From Nostoc commune NIES-4072 (GTDB lineage Bacteria; Cyanobacteriota; Cyanobacteriia; Cyanobacteriales; Nostocaceae), in assembly GCF_003113895.1 (NCBI RefSeq), contig NZ_BDUD01000001.1, positions 4,165,513 to 4,229,512 on the forward strand: DNA of 64,000 bases, written 5' to 3'. Below the pieces are notes generated by a model that was not told the DNA's origin, did not search any database, and saw nothing but the letters and a program-made list of their open reading frames with translations. The first letter of the stretch is position 1. Every line of letters begins with the position of its first letter. Position numbers and translations under genes: made by a program. This document shows, one piece after another, positions 1-7,908 of this stretch.

Positions 1-120
1 AGATTCTGGCTGACCAAACAAGCGCAACCTGGCTCTAGCGTTTGTGAGACCATTAACGGTATCTATTTGATAATCCGTGAGAGTTTCTAGTTCTTGCCAG
101 CTTAAGGGTGCGGTAGTCAT
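1..120 (-). CDS. Glutathione S-transferase-like protein, N-terminal part (runs off left edge)
   Basis: The minus strand is open from an ATG at 118-120 to the window edge without a stop, giving 40 residues that start [18 protein letters not shown] and end [10 protein letters not shown]. The [10 protein letters not shown] segment resembles, from memory, the leader that precedes the thioredoxin-fold domain of a cyanobacterial glutathione S-transferase family. The catalytic part lies outside the window, so the function cannot be verified here. No strong ribosome binding site precedes the ATG. The frame, codon use and absence of stops support a real gene start; the family name is an inference. Confidence 0.5.
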   Translation of the reverse strand, partial: MTTAPLSWQELETLTDYQIDTVNGLTNARARLRLFGQPES

Positions 121-248
121 AGGGTGAAATGCGTAGGGCAATTCTGTACTCTACCATCTGTGAGCTGTAAAAACTCACGGAAAAATTTTTATTGAGGATG
201 TTGGAAATAAGCTGAACATTCCAAGATGAATACAGCAATGCTATTAGT

Positions 249-835
249 TTATCCGCAAATAATGGGCAATTCAATACTAAATTCAGTTCCCCAAGCTGGA
301 TCAGATATCACATTAATTCGACCATCATGGCTGTCTATAATTTGGTAACAAATCGATAATCCTAATCCTGTCCCTTTACCGACTGGCTTAGTGGTGAAGA
401 AGGGATTAAACCAATTCGCAATTCGCAATGGGCTAACGCCCCGCTCCGCTAACGCAATGACGCTCGTTCCTCGCTAACGCTGCGCTAACGCAATTACGTT
501 TTGTGACGGGGATTTAGACCCCGACACAAAACGTGCTGCCTATCTTGCTGGGGACTTAAACCCCCAAAGTTCGTTAAATATCTGATTATGAATCTGGGTA
601 GGGATTCCGTTACCGTTATCCTTGATGAAAATTGCAATGTAGCGATCGTTTAGTTTCTGCGTGCGAATCCAAATCCGACTAGGATCATTTTGCATTACTT
701 CTTGTGATGACCTACGGTCGGTCGGAGAGCATCGCATTTGTTCAGCGCTTTACTGGTCTTGTTAAAGAGTCTGGCAGCAGGCTGATTAACTGCTAAAATT
801 TCACCTGCGCTAGTCACACTAGCAAAGGGTCAACG
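249..835 (-). pseudogene. Remnant of a PAS/HATPase sensor histidine kinase
   Basis: Read on the minus strand, three separated pieces of one kinase remain in their natural order. Positions about 835-740 encode a PAS-like piece (ASVTSAGEILAVNQPAA). Positions 737-560 encode the N/G1 part of the ATPase domain, with IKDNGNGIP followed by QIHNQIF. Positions 410-249 encode the F and G2 boxes (NPFFTTKPVGKGTGLGLSI) up to a normal C-terminal stop. The first two pieces are in different frames, the dimerisation/phosphoacceptor domain is missing, and about 150 bp of repeat DNA separates the G1 from the G2 box. The NPFFTTKPVGKGTGLGLSI style is typical of the large cyanobacterial kinases of the GAF/PAS class. 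The locus cannot encode a working kinase. Confidence 0.75.
411..560. repeat. Repeat DNA inserted in the kinase remnant: GCTAACGC octamers plus a hairpin
   Basis: Several copies of the octamer GCTAACGC lie in 432-490. They are followed at 496-534 by an inverted repeat whose arms read ACGTTTTGTG and CACAAAACGT. A similar stretch (AAACGTAATTGCGAATTGCG) recurs near 13685, just after the RND pump genes, so this is dispersed repeat material. It splits the histidine-kinase remnant between its G1 and G2 boxes. Confidence 0.6.
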
Positions 836-844
836 CTATGTCTT

Positions 845-965
845 CTCCTCAAGTTGACTCTACAGCGATCGCCCCGCCATGTTTGCCAACGACCATTTGA
901 CGAGCGATCGCCAATCCTAACCCGTTTCTTCGTCAACATGTTTAATAGTAAAGAAATGCATCAAT
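845..965 (-). pseudogene. C-terminal fragment of a second histidine kinase
   Basis: The minus strand encodes GLGLAIARQMVVGKHGGAIA and then VEST and a stop. This is the G2 box and C-terminus of a HATPase_c domain. Just upstream, in another frame, is FFTIKHVDEETG, the matching F-box region, so a one-base frameshift separates the two. It lies directly upstream of the PAS piece of the other kinase remnant, so either two kinases or one multidomain kinase decayed here. Confidence 0.65.
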
Positions 966-1137
966 GTCATTCACTAAAATATTTATAAGTACCTGATTTA
1001 GAGGCTATAAGATACTTATGAAAAAGTGAATATACATTTCAAGGAGTAGTAATTTTTGTTAGTTCTACTGTAGAGATGATGCTTAGTTTGTAATAAATCC
1101 GGGTTAACCCTATTTTGTCTAGGATGACTGTAAGCAA

Positions 1138-1190
1138 TGGCGATGCCTACGGCGGGCGTTTGCGTAGCGTCTCAAAGAGAAGCCATCGCC
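1138..1190. repeat. REP-like palindromic repeat
   Basis: This belongs to the GGCGATGCCTACGGCGGGC type of dispersed cyanobacterial repeat. Its ends are inverted (TGGCGAT against ATCGCC). Related copies lie at 25541-25570, 26723-26746 and 42783-42812. The surrounding region 966-1484 is AT-rich and holds nothing else that can be supported. Confidence 0.6.
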
Positions 1191-1484
1191 TCCGACGGGG
1201 TATAGCCTATCGCATTACAATTCATACTTTCTAGTTATCCTACCTATTTTGAAGCTAGGTAAAAAACTTGAGGTAGCTGTGAGGAAATATTTGAATTAAA
1301 CAGTTTTTTAATCTGTTAAAAATAAATTATCAACATTGAGTATTTAAAGTAGGCTAAACTGGGTGTAAAAGCTGGCAGAATATTAGTAATCTGCAATCAA
1401 TCTTAATCTATTTTTTGAGAACACAAAGCAAATGTAGATGAGTTTTATCAGAAGCTATCAGATGATATTAAGGAGGCAAATATC

Positions 1485-1676
1485 ATGCAAAAAGAATATA
1501 TGGAGATTTTAGAAACATTAATTAATAAATTGACATTATCTGCAATATTAGAAATGTTAGAGCGAATATGTCACAAAAAAGCGGAAAATCTAAGAACTCA
1601 TTGGCAAGATGAAACTTCAGCAAAGCTTTGGGATAAAGCCGCTAGACAGATAGAACAGATAAATGTTGATGTTTGA
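1485..1676 (+). CDS. Small hypothetical protein (63 aa)
   Basis: A 63-residue protein, mostly helical in appearance and rich in Leu, Glu and Lys, with no membrane segment. A strong ribosome binding site (AAGGAGG, centred about 10 bases upstream) precedes the ATG and is the best evidence that this is a real gene. The C-terminal half (HWQDETSAKLWDKAARQIEQ) is acidic and amphipathic. The family is not recognised and no function is proposed. The gene stands alone in AT-rich DNA. Confidence 0.6.
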   Translation: MQKEYMEILETLINKLTLSAILEMLERICHKKAENLRTHWQDETSAKLWDKAARQIEQINVDV

Positions 1677-1822
1677 TTAGACAATAAAGTTCAGTAAATA
1701 AAAGGGATTAGTTACTAGTACCGCAAGGCGGAAGTCAAAAGTCAAAAGCCAAAAATAAAAAGAAACACAGCGTAAATGTTTCGTTGATTTGAAATGGGTT
1801 GTTTATTTCCGCCGCGCTGTAC

Positions 1823-1862
1823 TATAGGAATCCGGTTTGATTTCTGAAAATATACGTAGGAT
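1823..1862. repeat. Half copy of inverted-repeat element family A
   Basis: Forty bases starting TATAGGAATCCGGTTTGATT are identical to the left end of the complete element at 28740-28892. The right end is absent. The match runs into the ATG of the following gene, so the element contributes that gene's leader. Confidence 0.8.
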
Positions 1863-2238
1863 GGAGCAGCATCGGTATTTGCGAATTGCCCTTGTTATTG
1901 TTGGAATTGCTTTTCTCATGGTCTATCCGTTGATGAAGATATGGTCATCGGGCTGGTCATGGCAACCAGGTCAATACGAATATGAACAGATGATCATCGG
2001 CATTTATGCGACGCTCGGTGTATTTTTACTATGGGCTTCTCGAAAACCAGAAGCGCATCTTAGTTTAATCTGGTTCACTGTCTGGTCGAGTTTTGTTCAT
2101 GGGGTGATCATGGCGGTACACGCAGTGATTGACTCTGCGGAACGTGGACACCTCTTCGGCGATGTTCCAGCATTGATCTTGGTAGCAATTGTCCTTGGTT
2201 TCCTAGCGTCACGCGAAGTAGTACCAGTGCATGAATAA
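1861..2238 (+). CDS. DUF6632-like small membrane protein
   Basis: From the ATG at 1861 this gives 125 residues starting MEQHRYLRIALVIVG. There are about four hydrophobic segments (residues roughly 8-25, 43-58, 66-90 and 100-118). The wording (LRIALVIVG, YPLM, YEQMIIGIYATLGVFLL, SLIWFTVWSS) matches what I recall of the DUF6632 family. No reaction is known for that family. An in-frame TTG at 1837 would add eight residues, but it lies inside a half copy of mobile element family A, so I prefer the ATG. The native ribosome binding site appears to have been replaced by element sequence, so expression is uncertain. Confidence 0.65.
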   Translation: MEQHRYLRIALVIVGIAFLMVYPLMKIWSSGWSWQPGQYEYEQMIIGIYATLGVFLLWASRKPEAHLSLIWFTVWSSFVHGVIMAVHAVIDSAERGHLFGDVPALILVAIVLGFLASREVVPVHE

Positions 2239-2289
2239 GCGCGGCATAACATCTTAATTAAGAAATATTTCTAATAGTTCTGAGAGGAA

Positions 2290-2625
2290 TTGCAGAGTGA
2301 GCGATCGCTCGACCATTGGGACTTAATAACGCTCCGGTAATTTTGCCATGAGGGTTTTTGTAACCCATATTCCGCACTTCGCTTTGTAGTACACCAGTAC
2401 TACAGTTTTTGGGCTAATAGTCCTTGAATAGCGATCGCTAAAAGTCTAGTAGATAGCAGTGTTAATACTTAATCAGAATAATGATTTTTTGTAGCATTTA
2501 TTGAAGTATTAAGGTATGACATTTTGAAGTGCGGAATGTGGGTTGTAACTAGCGATTAACGTACCATCTCGCCGTTTGAGTTGTACCGTATCATCTTCAC
2601 TAGGAAGAGCTACAATACAGTTCAG
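2290..2625 (-). pseudogene. WD40-repeat protein remnant, interrupted by a small element
   Basis: On the minus strand about 2625-2549 encodes EDDTVQLKRRDGTLIASY and 2359-2290 encodes KNPHGKITGALLSPNGRA. Both are recognisable as WD40 blades (compare DNTVKLW..DGTL and GKITGVSFSPDGQ). Removing the 180-bp insertion between them joins the two pieces in frame in one WD40 repeat. No start, no further blades and no complete frame remain. The rest of 2239-2993 shows no other gene. Confidence 0.55.
2365..2544. mobile_element. 180-bp inverted-repeat element inside the WD40 remnant
   Basis: The ends are inverted copies (AACCCATATTCCGCACTTC at 2362-2380 against GAAGTGCGGAATGTGGGTT at 2526-2544). GTAAC occurs directly outside both ends (2360-2364 and 2545-2549, the first overlapping the repeat). 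It encodes no protein and its removal repairs the flanking reading frame, so it is a miniature inverted-repeat insertion. Confidence 0.7.
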
Positions 2626-2993
2626 ATAAGACCAAAACACTTGTAGAGACGGCGATTTATCGCGTCTCGAAAACCCAATTTTGTACAATTAGCCCTTAAC
2701 TGAACCGTATTGGGCTAAAACTCCCTTCCCTCCTGCCCCCTGCCTCCTGCCTTATCTCAACAATAAATTTTCCCACCCACCTACTTATCCTTTTCTGTTT
2801 CGGTCAGTTGCGTGTGTTTCTTAAGCAGGAGATAGATTTTATAATAAATTGAATTTTTTGATATGGATTTATTTATACAAGAGTTTAATTAACGGCAAGT
2901 AGCCATGTACTAAAGTTATTTATTAATCTTATAGAAATGTATCTTTTCAGGTGCTTATTATTAATAACAAACTAATACTCCAAGGAAAAAGCG

Positions 2994-3488
2994 ATGTCTG
3001 CCTTACCTCTCAATAGCCAGAATCTACCTTACCCTGATCCTTTGCACCCAATTATCGTTCACTTTGTGATTGCAATGGTGTTTTTTTCTTTTTTCTGTGA
3101 CGTGGTGGGGTATTTTACCCGTAACGTGCGTTTATTTGAGGTGAGTTTCTGGAATATGTTTGTTGCTGCGATCGCTATTTTCTTAGCAATTATCTTTGGT
3201 CAGTTTGAAGCAGGACTAGCACAAGCTCAGAAAGCAGCTCAGTCAACACTGAATTATCATACCGTCCTGGGTTGGTCACTAGGGGCGATTGTTGCAGCGA
3301 TCGCAGCTTGGCGTTTTGTGATTCGCAACCGCAGCACCCGAAAAGTACCGCCAGCTTATTTGGGGGCTGCAACATTTTTAGTCTGCCTAGTATTCTTGCA
3401 AGTGTATTTAGGGAGTAAACTGTTTTGGGTGTATGGATTGCACGTTGAACCTGTAGTTCAAGCCTTGAAACAGGGAGTTTCACCATGA
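2994..3488 (+). CDS. DUF2231 membrane protein, first of pair
   Basis: 164 residues with four hydrophobic segments (about 20-40, 52-70, 88-108, 121-142). Histidines His18 and His23 (DPLHPIIVHF), His89 (NYHTVLGW) and His150 (YGLHVEP) sit at or near membrane ends, as in other DUF2231 proteins. A good ribosome binding site (AAGGAAAAAGCG) precedes the ATG. The stop overlaps the start of the second DUF2231 gene by four bases (ATGA), and the oxidase genes follow, so these are co-transcribed. Paired histidines in a small four-helix membrane protein suggest haem or metal binding and an electron-transfer role with the oxidase; this is inference, since the family has no established reaction that I know of. 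Confidence 0.8.
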   Translation: MSALPLNSQNLPYPDPLHPIIVHFVIAMVFFSFFCDVVGYFTRNVRLFEVSFWNMFVAAIAIFLAIIFGQFEAGLAQAQKAAQSTLNYHTVLGWSLGAIVAAIAAWRFVIRNRSTRKVPPAYLGAATFLVCLVFLQVYLGSKLFWVYGLHVEPVVQALKQGVSP

Positions 3489-4078
3489 ACCCACAACTGA
3501 TTGAGCAGTTGAGATTACGGCTGGGCGCTAACGGATTACCTTACGAGATTCCTATACATCCGCAGTTGGTGCATCTAACGCTGGGTTTGTTCATCATTGC
3601 CATCATTTTTGACATAGGAGGAGTGCTGTTTTCTTTAGAAAAACCAATTTTCAAATTTTTGGGATTGGCTGCTACCCGTTCTAGCTTTTTTGATGTCGGC
3701 TGGTACAACCTGATAGCAGCAGCAGCTATCACATTTTTCACGGTTGCGGCTGGTTTTTTTGAGCTACTTTTGGCAAATCCACCAGTCGATCAAAAGAGTG
3801 CTTGGGGGTTAAATCCTGGTTGGACGATGCTTTTACACGGTTTGGGTGGCGTTTTGCTGTTGGGGATCATTGTAGCCATGTCTGTATGGAGAGGTTTACA
3901 ACGCTATCGCTGGCGAAAGGATGATTCCAGACAGGTGCAGTGGAGTTACTTGTTAGCAGGGATTGCGATATTAGGCATATTATTCGTTCACGGAACATTG
4001 GGAGCGCATTTGGGAGAGGAATTTGGGATTCATGTTACTGCTGCTAATACCATTTCTAAGAATGTTGACAACAAATAA
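3485..4078 (+). CDS. DUF2231 membrane protein, second of pair
   Basis: 197 residues with four predicted membrane helices. Conserved histidines lie at 25 and 30 (IPIHPQLVHL), 118 (LLHGLGG), 169, 175 and 183 (FVHGTLGAHLGEEFGIHV). The ATG overlaps the stop of the preceding paralogue (ATGA), indicating translational coupling. It is about 33 residues longer than its neighbour, mainly in the N-terminus and the loop after helix 2, so the two are diverged duplicates that may form a heterodimer. Position immediately ahead of the oxidase subunit II gene, with 24 bases between, argues for an accessory or electron-entry role in the oxidase operon. Function is inferred from context only. Confidence 0.8.
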   Translation: MNPQLIEQLRLRLGANGLPYEIPIHPQLVHLTLGLFIIAIIFDIGGVLFSLEKPIFKFLGLAATRSSFFDVGWYNLIAAAAITFFTVAAGFFELLLANPPVDQKSAWGLNPGWTMLLHGLGGVLLLGIIVAMSVWRGLQRYRWRKDDSRQVQWSYLLAGIAILGILFVHGTLGAHLGEEFGIHVTAANTISKNVDNK

Positions 4079-4102
4079 TTAAACGAGAATTTATCAAATT
4101 TT

Positions 4103-5176
4103 ATGTTTAGTGTTTTTGAATATGTATTGATAGCGGTTTATGTAGCAGTGTTGCTCGTCATCAGTCGGTGGATTGGGAAGCAGGCGTTTTCTTGGATGCC
4201 TCCCCAAGCTACAGCAGAAGCACAACGGGTAGATGATTTATTTAGTTTCTTAGTCTCAATTGGAGCATTTATCTTACTTGGGCTAATTGGCGTTATGATT
4301 TATGCGATCGCATTCCATCGCGCCCCTCCAGAAGACTACACCGAGGGACACCCTTCTAGAGGCGATGCAAGGCTAGAAATATTGTGGACAGCAACCCCGA
4401 CTTTGTTAGTAGTGTGGATTGCTTTCCAAAGCTTCAATATTTATCAGCAATTAAATATTTTAGGTTTAAAGCAAATTGTGCATTTGCACACACCCCTAGA
4501 ATCTGCACCCGCTTATGCCGAAACCGTCAGCGATGCCCCCAAACCTGCATCTGAAACTATTGATGTTTTCGTTAAGCAGTGGGATTGGTCTTTTCGTTAT
4601 CCAAATAATGTTACTAGCAATCAATTACATCTGCCGATAAATCGCAGCACTCGCTTAAATCTGCAAGCGCAGGATGTAATCCACGGTTTCTACGTCCCTG
4701 AGTTTCGCTTAAAGCAGGATATTATTCCAGGGCGCGACATTGATATTGTGCTAACACCCATTCGTGCAGGCAAATATCGGCTGAAAGATTCTCAATTTAG
4801 CGGCACTTACTTTGCCTTAATGGAAACGGATGTATACGTTGAATCCCTCGATCAATATAATCAGTGGCTCACGCAAACTGCTAATAGCGAACAAACTCCA
4901 ATGAAGAGTGCTGAGTTCCGAGTGCTGAGTGCTGAGTTAAAAGACTGCCCACAAAGTGCGGAGTATCAACCAACTCAGGATAAGAATATTCCAGCGATAA
5001 AGGGCGGGGCGTTTACTAAATGCGAAAGTACTCAGTACTCAAGACTCAGTAAGGTAAATCAGGCAGTTGCCGAAAATATCCAACCACCAAAAACATTGTT
5101 TAATAGCGGCTGGTACACCGTCACACCTGCTCAACCTGGCATTGCCAATAAAAGGAAGCAAAATAATGACACATGA
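4103..5176 (+). CDS. coxB: Haem-copper oxidase subunit II lacking CuA (ARTO type)
   Basis: 357 residues. There is an N-terminal hydrophobic segment, then the usual two subunit II helices (about 47-71 and 91-112) and a cupredoxin domain (about 152-250). The first copper-side motif survives as DVIHGFYVPEFRLKQD with His194. The second is DSQFSGTYFALM at 229-240, where the canonical C-x-E-x-C-x3-H-x2-M has become Asp229, Gln231, Ser233 and Phe237, with only Met240 kept. A subunit II without CuA cannot take electrons from cytochrome c in the normal way. This is the hallmark of the cyanobacterial alternate respiratory terminal oxidase, thought to use quinol. Residues 260-330 form an unusual tail built partly from repeat DNA. 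The stop overlaps the coxA start. Confidence 0.93.
   Translation: MFSVFEYVLIAVYVAVLLVISRWIGKQAFSWMPPQATAEAQRVDDLFSFLVSIGAFILLGLIGVMIYAIAFHRAPPEDYTEGHPSRGDARLEILWTATPTLLVVWIAFQSFNIYQQLNILGLKQIVHLHTPLESAPAYAETVSDAPKPASETIDVFVKQWDWSFRYPNNVTSNQLHLPINRSTRLNLQAQDVIHGFYVPEFRLKQDIIPGRDIDIVLTPIRAGKYRLKDSQFSGTYFALMETDVYVESLDQYNQWLTQTANSEQTPMKSAEFRVLSAELKDCPQSAEYQPTQDKNIPAIKGGAFTKCESTQYSRLSKVNQAVAENIQPPKTLFNSGWYTVTPAQPGIANKRKQNNDT
4906..5050. repeat. Heptamer-repeat block translated inside coxB
   Basis: The block begins with AGTGCTGAGT-type tandem units (4906-4938) and ends with inverted units ACTCAGTACTCAAGACTCAG (about 5029-5050). Such units normally lie between genes in Nostocales. Here they are read as part of the C-terminal tail of subunit II without breaking the frame, separating the cupredoxin domain from a final segment (NIQPPKTLFNSGWYTV) that looks like native protein. 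Confidence 0.65.
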
Positions 5177-6848
5177 TTTTAGTCAAGAGATTACCGGGGA
5201 TCAAGAATCGAAAAATTACCAGAACCAGCAGGGTAATACTTGGCGGCAATATTTCAGCTTCAACACCGATCATAAGGTGATTGGAATTCAGTACATGGTC
5301 ATGACCTTCATTTTCTTCTTGATTGGCGGGCTGTTGGCGATGCTGATCAGGGCTGAATTGCTCACCCCAGAATCAAATTTGGTTGATCGCCCGCTTTACA
5401 ACGGTTTGTTCACCATGCACGGGACAATCATGATTTTCCTGTGGATTATTCCCTTCAATGCAGGTCTTTCTAACTACTTAGTACCGTTAATGATTGGAGC
5501 GCGGGACATGGCTTTTCCCCTGCTCAACGCCATCTCTTTTTGGATTTTGCCACCCGCAGGTCTTTTACTACTATCTAGCTTCTTCCTCCCAAACGGCACT
5601 GCACAATCTGGCTGGTGGTCTTATCCGCCAATTAGTCTGCAAATTCCAGGCGGTGAACTGATTAACGGTGAATTTATTTGGATAGTCAGTTTAGTTTTAA
5701 TTGGCATCTCTTCAATCATGGGGGCTGTCAACTTTGTGACAACTATCTTTTGGATGCGGGCCCCAGGAATGACATTTTTTCGGATGCCTGTGTTTGTTTG
5801 GTCGGTTCTCAGTGCCCAGTTATTGCAACTGATTAATTTACCTGCATTGACGGGTGCATTGATCTTGCTGTTGCTTGACCTATCGGTTGGTACACAATTC
5901 TTTAAACCGGATGGGAATGGCGATCCCATTATTTACCAGCATTTATTTTGGTTCTACTCTCATCCAGCAGTTTATATCATGGCACTACCAGCCTTCGGTA
6001 TTTTTGCTGAGGTTTTGCCTGCATTTTCTCGCAATCCTCTATTTGGTTATCGGTCAGTTGCGATCGCAACCTTGGGTATTGCTTTAATCAGCATCTTCGT
6101 TTGGGTACATCACATGTTCACCAGTGCCACCCCTGGTTGGATGCGGATGACCTTTATGGCTACTTCAATGTTAGTTGCTATACCCACTGGTATTAAAGCC
6201 TTCGCTTGGACTGCCACCATTTGGAGGAGCAAACTACATCTAGAGACACCAATGCTGTTTGCAATGGGAGGTGCAGCCATGTTTATTTTTGGCGGTGTTA
6301 CTGGTGTAATGCTTGCTGCCACGCCCTTTGATATTCACGTTAATAATACTTACTTTGTAGTGGGACACTTCCATTACATCGTTTTTAACACGATCACAAT
6401 GGCAATTTTCGCGGCAATTTACTACTGGTTTCCTAAAATAACTGGAAGAATGTATGCTGAGGGTTGGGGCAAGTTACATTTTTGGCTGACCTTTATACCT
6501 GCCAATATTACCTTCTTCTCCATGCACCCATTAGGTTTACAAGGGATGCTACGCCGAGTTTCTTCCTACGATCCACAGTATCAAGGATGGAACGTCATCG
6601 CTAGCCTGGCATCATTCTTACTAGGAGCATCTACATTGCCTTTTATTGCTAACATAGTAGGCTCTTGGCTTTACGGGCCGAGGGCTGTTGACAATCCTTG
6701 GCACGCTACTGGATTAGAATGGACAATTTCTTCACCACCTCCACGAGATAACTTTGAGGAGATTCCAATTGTCACAAGACCTCCTTATGACTACGGCAAT
6801 CCAAAATACTCAGTAATCGAAAATTCTAATAATGGTGAGTTTCAGTAG
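5166..6848 (+). CDS. coxA: Haem-copper oxidase subunit I (A2-type)
   Basis: 560 residues from the ATG at 5166, chosen because AAAAGGAAGC precedes it and homologous sequence begins soon after; it overlaps coxB by 11 bases. A longer frame from 5067 would overlap coxB by about 110 bases and is unlikely. Twelve or so membrane helices are present. His85 (FTMHGTIM) and His403 ligate the low-spin haem and His401 (VVGHFHYIVF) the high-spin haem. CuB ligands are His266, His315 and His316 (VWVHHMFTS), with cross-link Tyr270. The helix VI motif is YSHPAVY, without the D-channel glutamate, which marks the A2 subtype. K-channel Lys344 (PTGIKAF) is present. This is the catalytic oxygen-reducing, proton-pumping subunit. 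Confidence 0.95.
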   Translation: MTHDFSQEITGDQESKNYQNQQGNTWRQYFSFNTDHKVIGIQYMVMTFIFFLIGGLLAMLIRAELLTPESNLVDRPLYNGLFTMHGTIMIFLWIIPFNAGLSNYLVPLMIGARDMAFPLLNAISFWILPPAGLLLLSSFFLPNGTAQSGWWSYPPISLQIPGGELINGEFIWIVSLVLIGISSIMGAVNFVTTIFWMRAPGMTFFRMPVFVWSVLSAQLLQLINLPALTGALILLLLDLSVGTQFFKPDGNGDPIIYQHLFWFYSHPAVYIMALPAFGIFAEVLPAFSRNPLFGYRSVAIATLGIALISIFVWVHHMFTSATPGWMRMTFMATSMLVAIPTGIKAFAWTATIWRSKLHLETPMLFAMGGAAMFIFGGVTGVMLAATPFDIHVNNTYFVVGHFHYIVFNTITMAIFAAIYYWFPKITGRMYAEGWGKLHFWLTFIPANITFFSMHPLGLQGMLRRVSSYDPQYQGWNVIASLASFLLGASTLPFIANIVGSWLYGPRAVDNPWHATGLEWTISSPPPRDNFEEIPIVTRPPYDYGNPKYSVIENSNNGEFQ

Positions 6849-6898
6849 GGACTGGGGACTAGGAAGGAAATAATAGTTATAAGTTCTTCAATTTCTAA

Positions 6899-6931
6899 TC
6901 CCAATGCCCAATGCCCAATGCCCAATTCCCC
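6899..6931. repeat. CCCAATG heptamer tandem repeat
   Basis: About four units of CCCAATG lie in the 92-base gap between coxA and the subunit III gene. They leave no good ribosome binding site close to the subunit III start. This is the short tandemly repeated repetitive DNA typical of heterocystous cyanobacteria. Confidence 0.75.
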
Positions 6932-6940
6932 AATTGAATT

Positions 6941-7603
6941 ATGCAACGTCGCACTCATATAGATGAAAGTCCAATCCGTTTTGATTTGTGGCGGCGACGC
7001 TTGCCAAATTGGTTACAGCGATTCCTACCAAGTGGTGGCGGTAGTCATGAAGATCATCATGGTAAAGGAATGTTCGGATTTACCGTGTTCCTGCTGTCGG
7101 AAAGCATCATCTTTTTGAGTTTCATCTTTACTTATATTGCTCTACGACTGACTACTAAAAATTGGCTACCACCTGGTATTTCTGGGCCAGAATTGTCTAC
7201 AATTGTGGTTATTAATACGGTAGTATTACTTTCTAGCAGCTTTGTCATTCAACCAGCAGAAAATGCCCTCAAGCGTAATCAACTCAATAAATTTCGTTGG
7301 CTATGGTTAATAACGATCGCAATGGGGAGTTACTTCTTAGTTGGTCTGCTAATTGAGTGGAAAAGCCTCGATTTCAAGATTACTACAGGGTTAGTTGGTT
7401 CGACATTTTACTTACTAACAGGCTTCCACGGTCTACATGTTCTGGCTGGTGTTGTGCTTCAGATAATTATGCTGATTCGCTCATTTATTCCAGGCAATTA
7501 TAATAAGACTCACTTCGGTACAAGTGCAACTACTCTTTTTTGGCACTTTGTTGATGTTGTTTGGGTCTTTCTTTTCTCACTTCTCTACCTTTGGCGAACA
7601 TAA
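6941..7603 (+). CDS. coxC: Haem-copper oxidase subunit III
   Basis: 220 residues with five membrane helices, as in short bacterial subunit III proteins. Recognisable segments are GMFGFTVFLLSESIIFLSFI near residue 45, ITTGLVGSTFYLLTGFHGLH near 145 and FWHFVDVVWVFLFSLLYLW at the C-terminus. It is membrane-embedded, supports subunit I and influences proton uptake and catalytic lifetime. The N-terminal 40 residues are basic and then histidine-rich (GGGSHEDHHGKG). It is the third oxidase gene of the operon, separated from coxA by repeat DNA, so translation initiation may be less efficient than for its neighbours. Confidence 0.93.
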   Translation: MQRRTHIDESPIRFDLWRRRLPNWLQRFLPSGGGSHEDHHGKGMFGFTVFLLSESIIFLSFIFTYIALRLTTKNWLPPGISGPELSTIVVINTVVLLSSSFVIQPAENALKRNQLNKFRWLWLITIAMGSYFLVGLLIEWKSLDFKITTGLVGSTFYLLTGFHGLHVLAGVVLQIIMLIRSFIPGNYNKTHFGTSATTLFWHFVDVVWVFLFSLLYLWRT

Positions 7604-7641
7604 AAATGTCCAGAAATCCAAATATCTTAAGGAGTAATGTG

Positions 7642-7887
7642 ATGAATCTATTCGTGCAAGAAATACCAGCTTCAGAACTAGCACCAAAAACAATTCAAGA
7701 AACTCCAGCACCAGGTCAAGATCCACTAATTGCACGCGGATTACAAAAAGAGCAATATGCTGGCATTATTGGGCTAGCGATCGCTCTGATTGCTGCTGTC
7801 GGATTTTTTAGTCGCAGAGTTGAATATGCTATTGCATTGGCTCTTTTTATCAGCGTCATTTTCATTGCATTGTTTTTATTCGTATAG
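7642..7887 (+). CDS. Small membrane protein of the oxidase operon (81 aa)
   Basis: The ATG at 7642 is preceded by AAGGAG at 7629-7634, an excellent ribosome binding site, so I prefer it to upstream in-frame starts that overlap coxC. The product has a soluble Pro-rich N-terminus (PASELAPKTIQETPAPGQDP), then two hydrophobic segments at about 41-56 and 61-81 split by SRRVEY. Its position between subunit III and the NAD(P)H dehydrogenase suggests a small fourth oxidase subunit or a membrane anchor for the dehydrogenase. Both are inferences; the family is not recognised. Confidence 0.75.
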   Translation: MNLFVQEIPASELAPKTIQETPAPGQDPLIARGLQKEQYAGIIGLAIALIAAVGFFSRRVEYAIALALFISVIFIALFLFV

Positions 7888-7908
7888 CAAAAGGTTGAAG
7901 AGTATTTT

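Noticed and set aside
53..274. 73-residue minus-strand frame near the left edge
   Set aside because: It overlaps the better-supported GST-like start at 1-120 and reads through the kinase remnant's 3' flank; it has no ribosome site and no protein-like pattern.
5067..5165. Extended N-terminus of coxA
   Set aside because: The extra 33 codons overlap the coxB tail and precede a good ribosome site and ATG at 5166.
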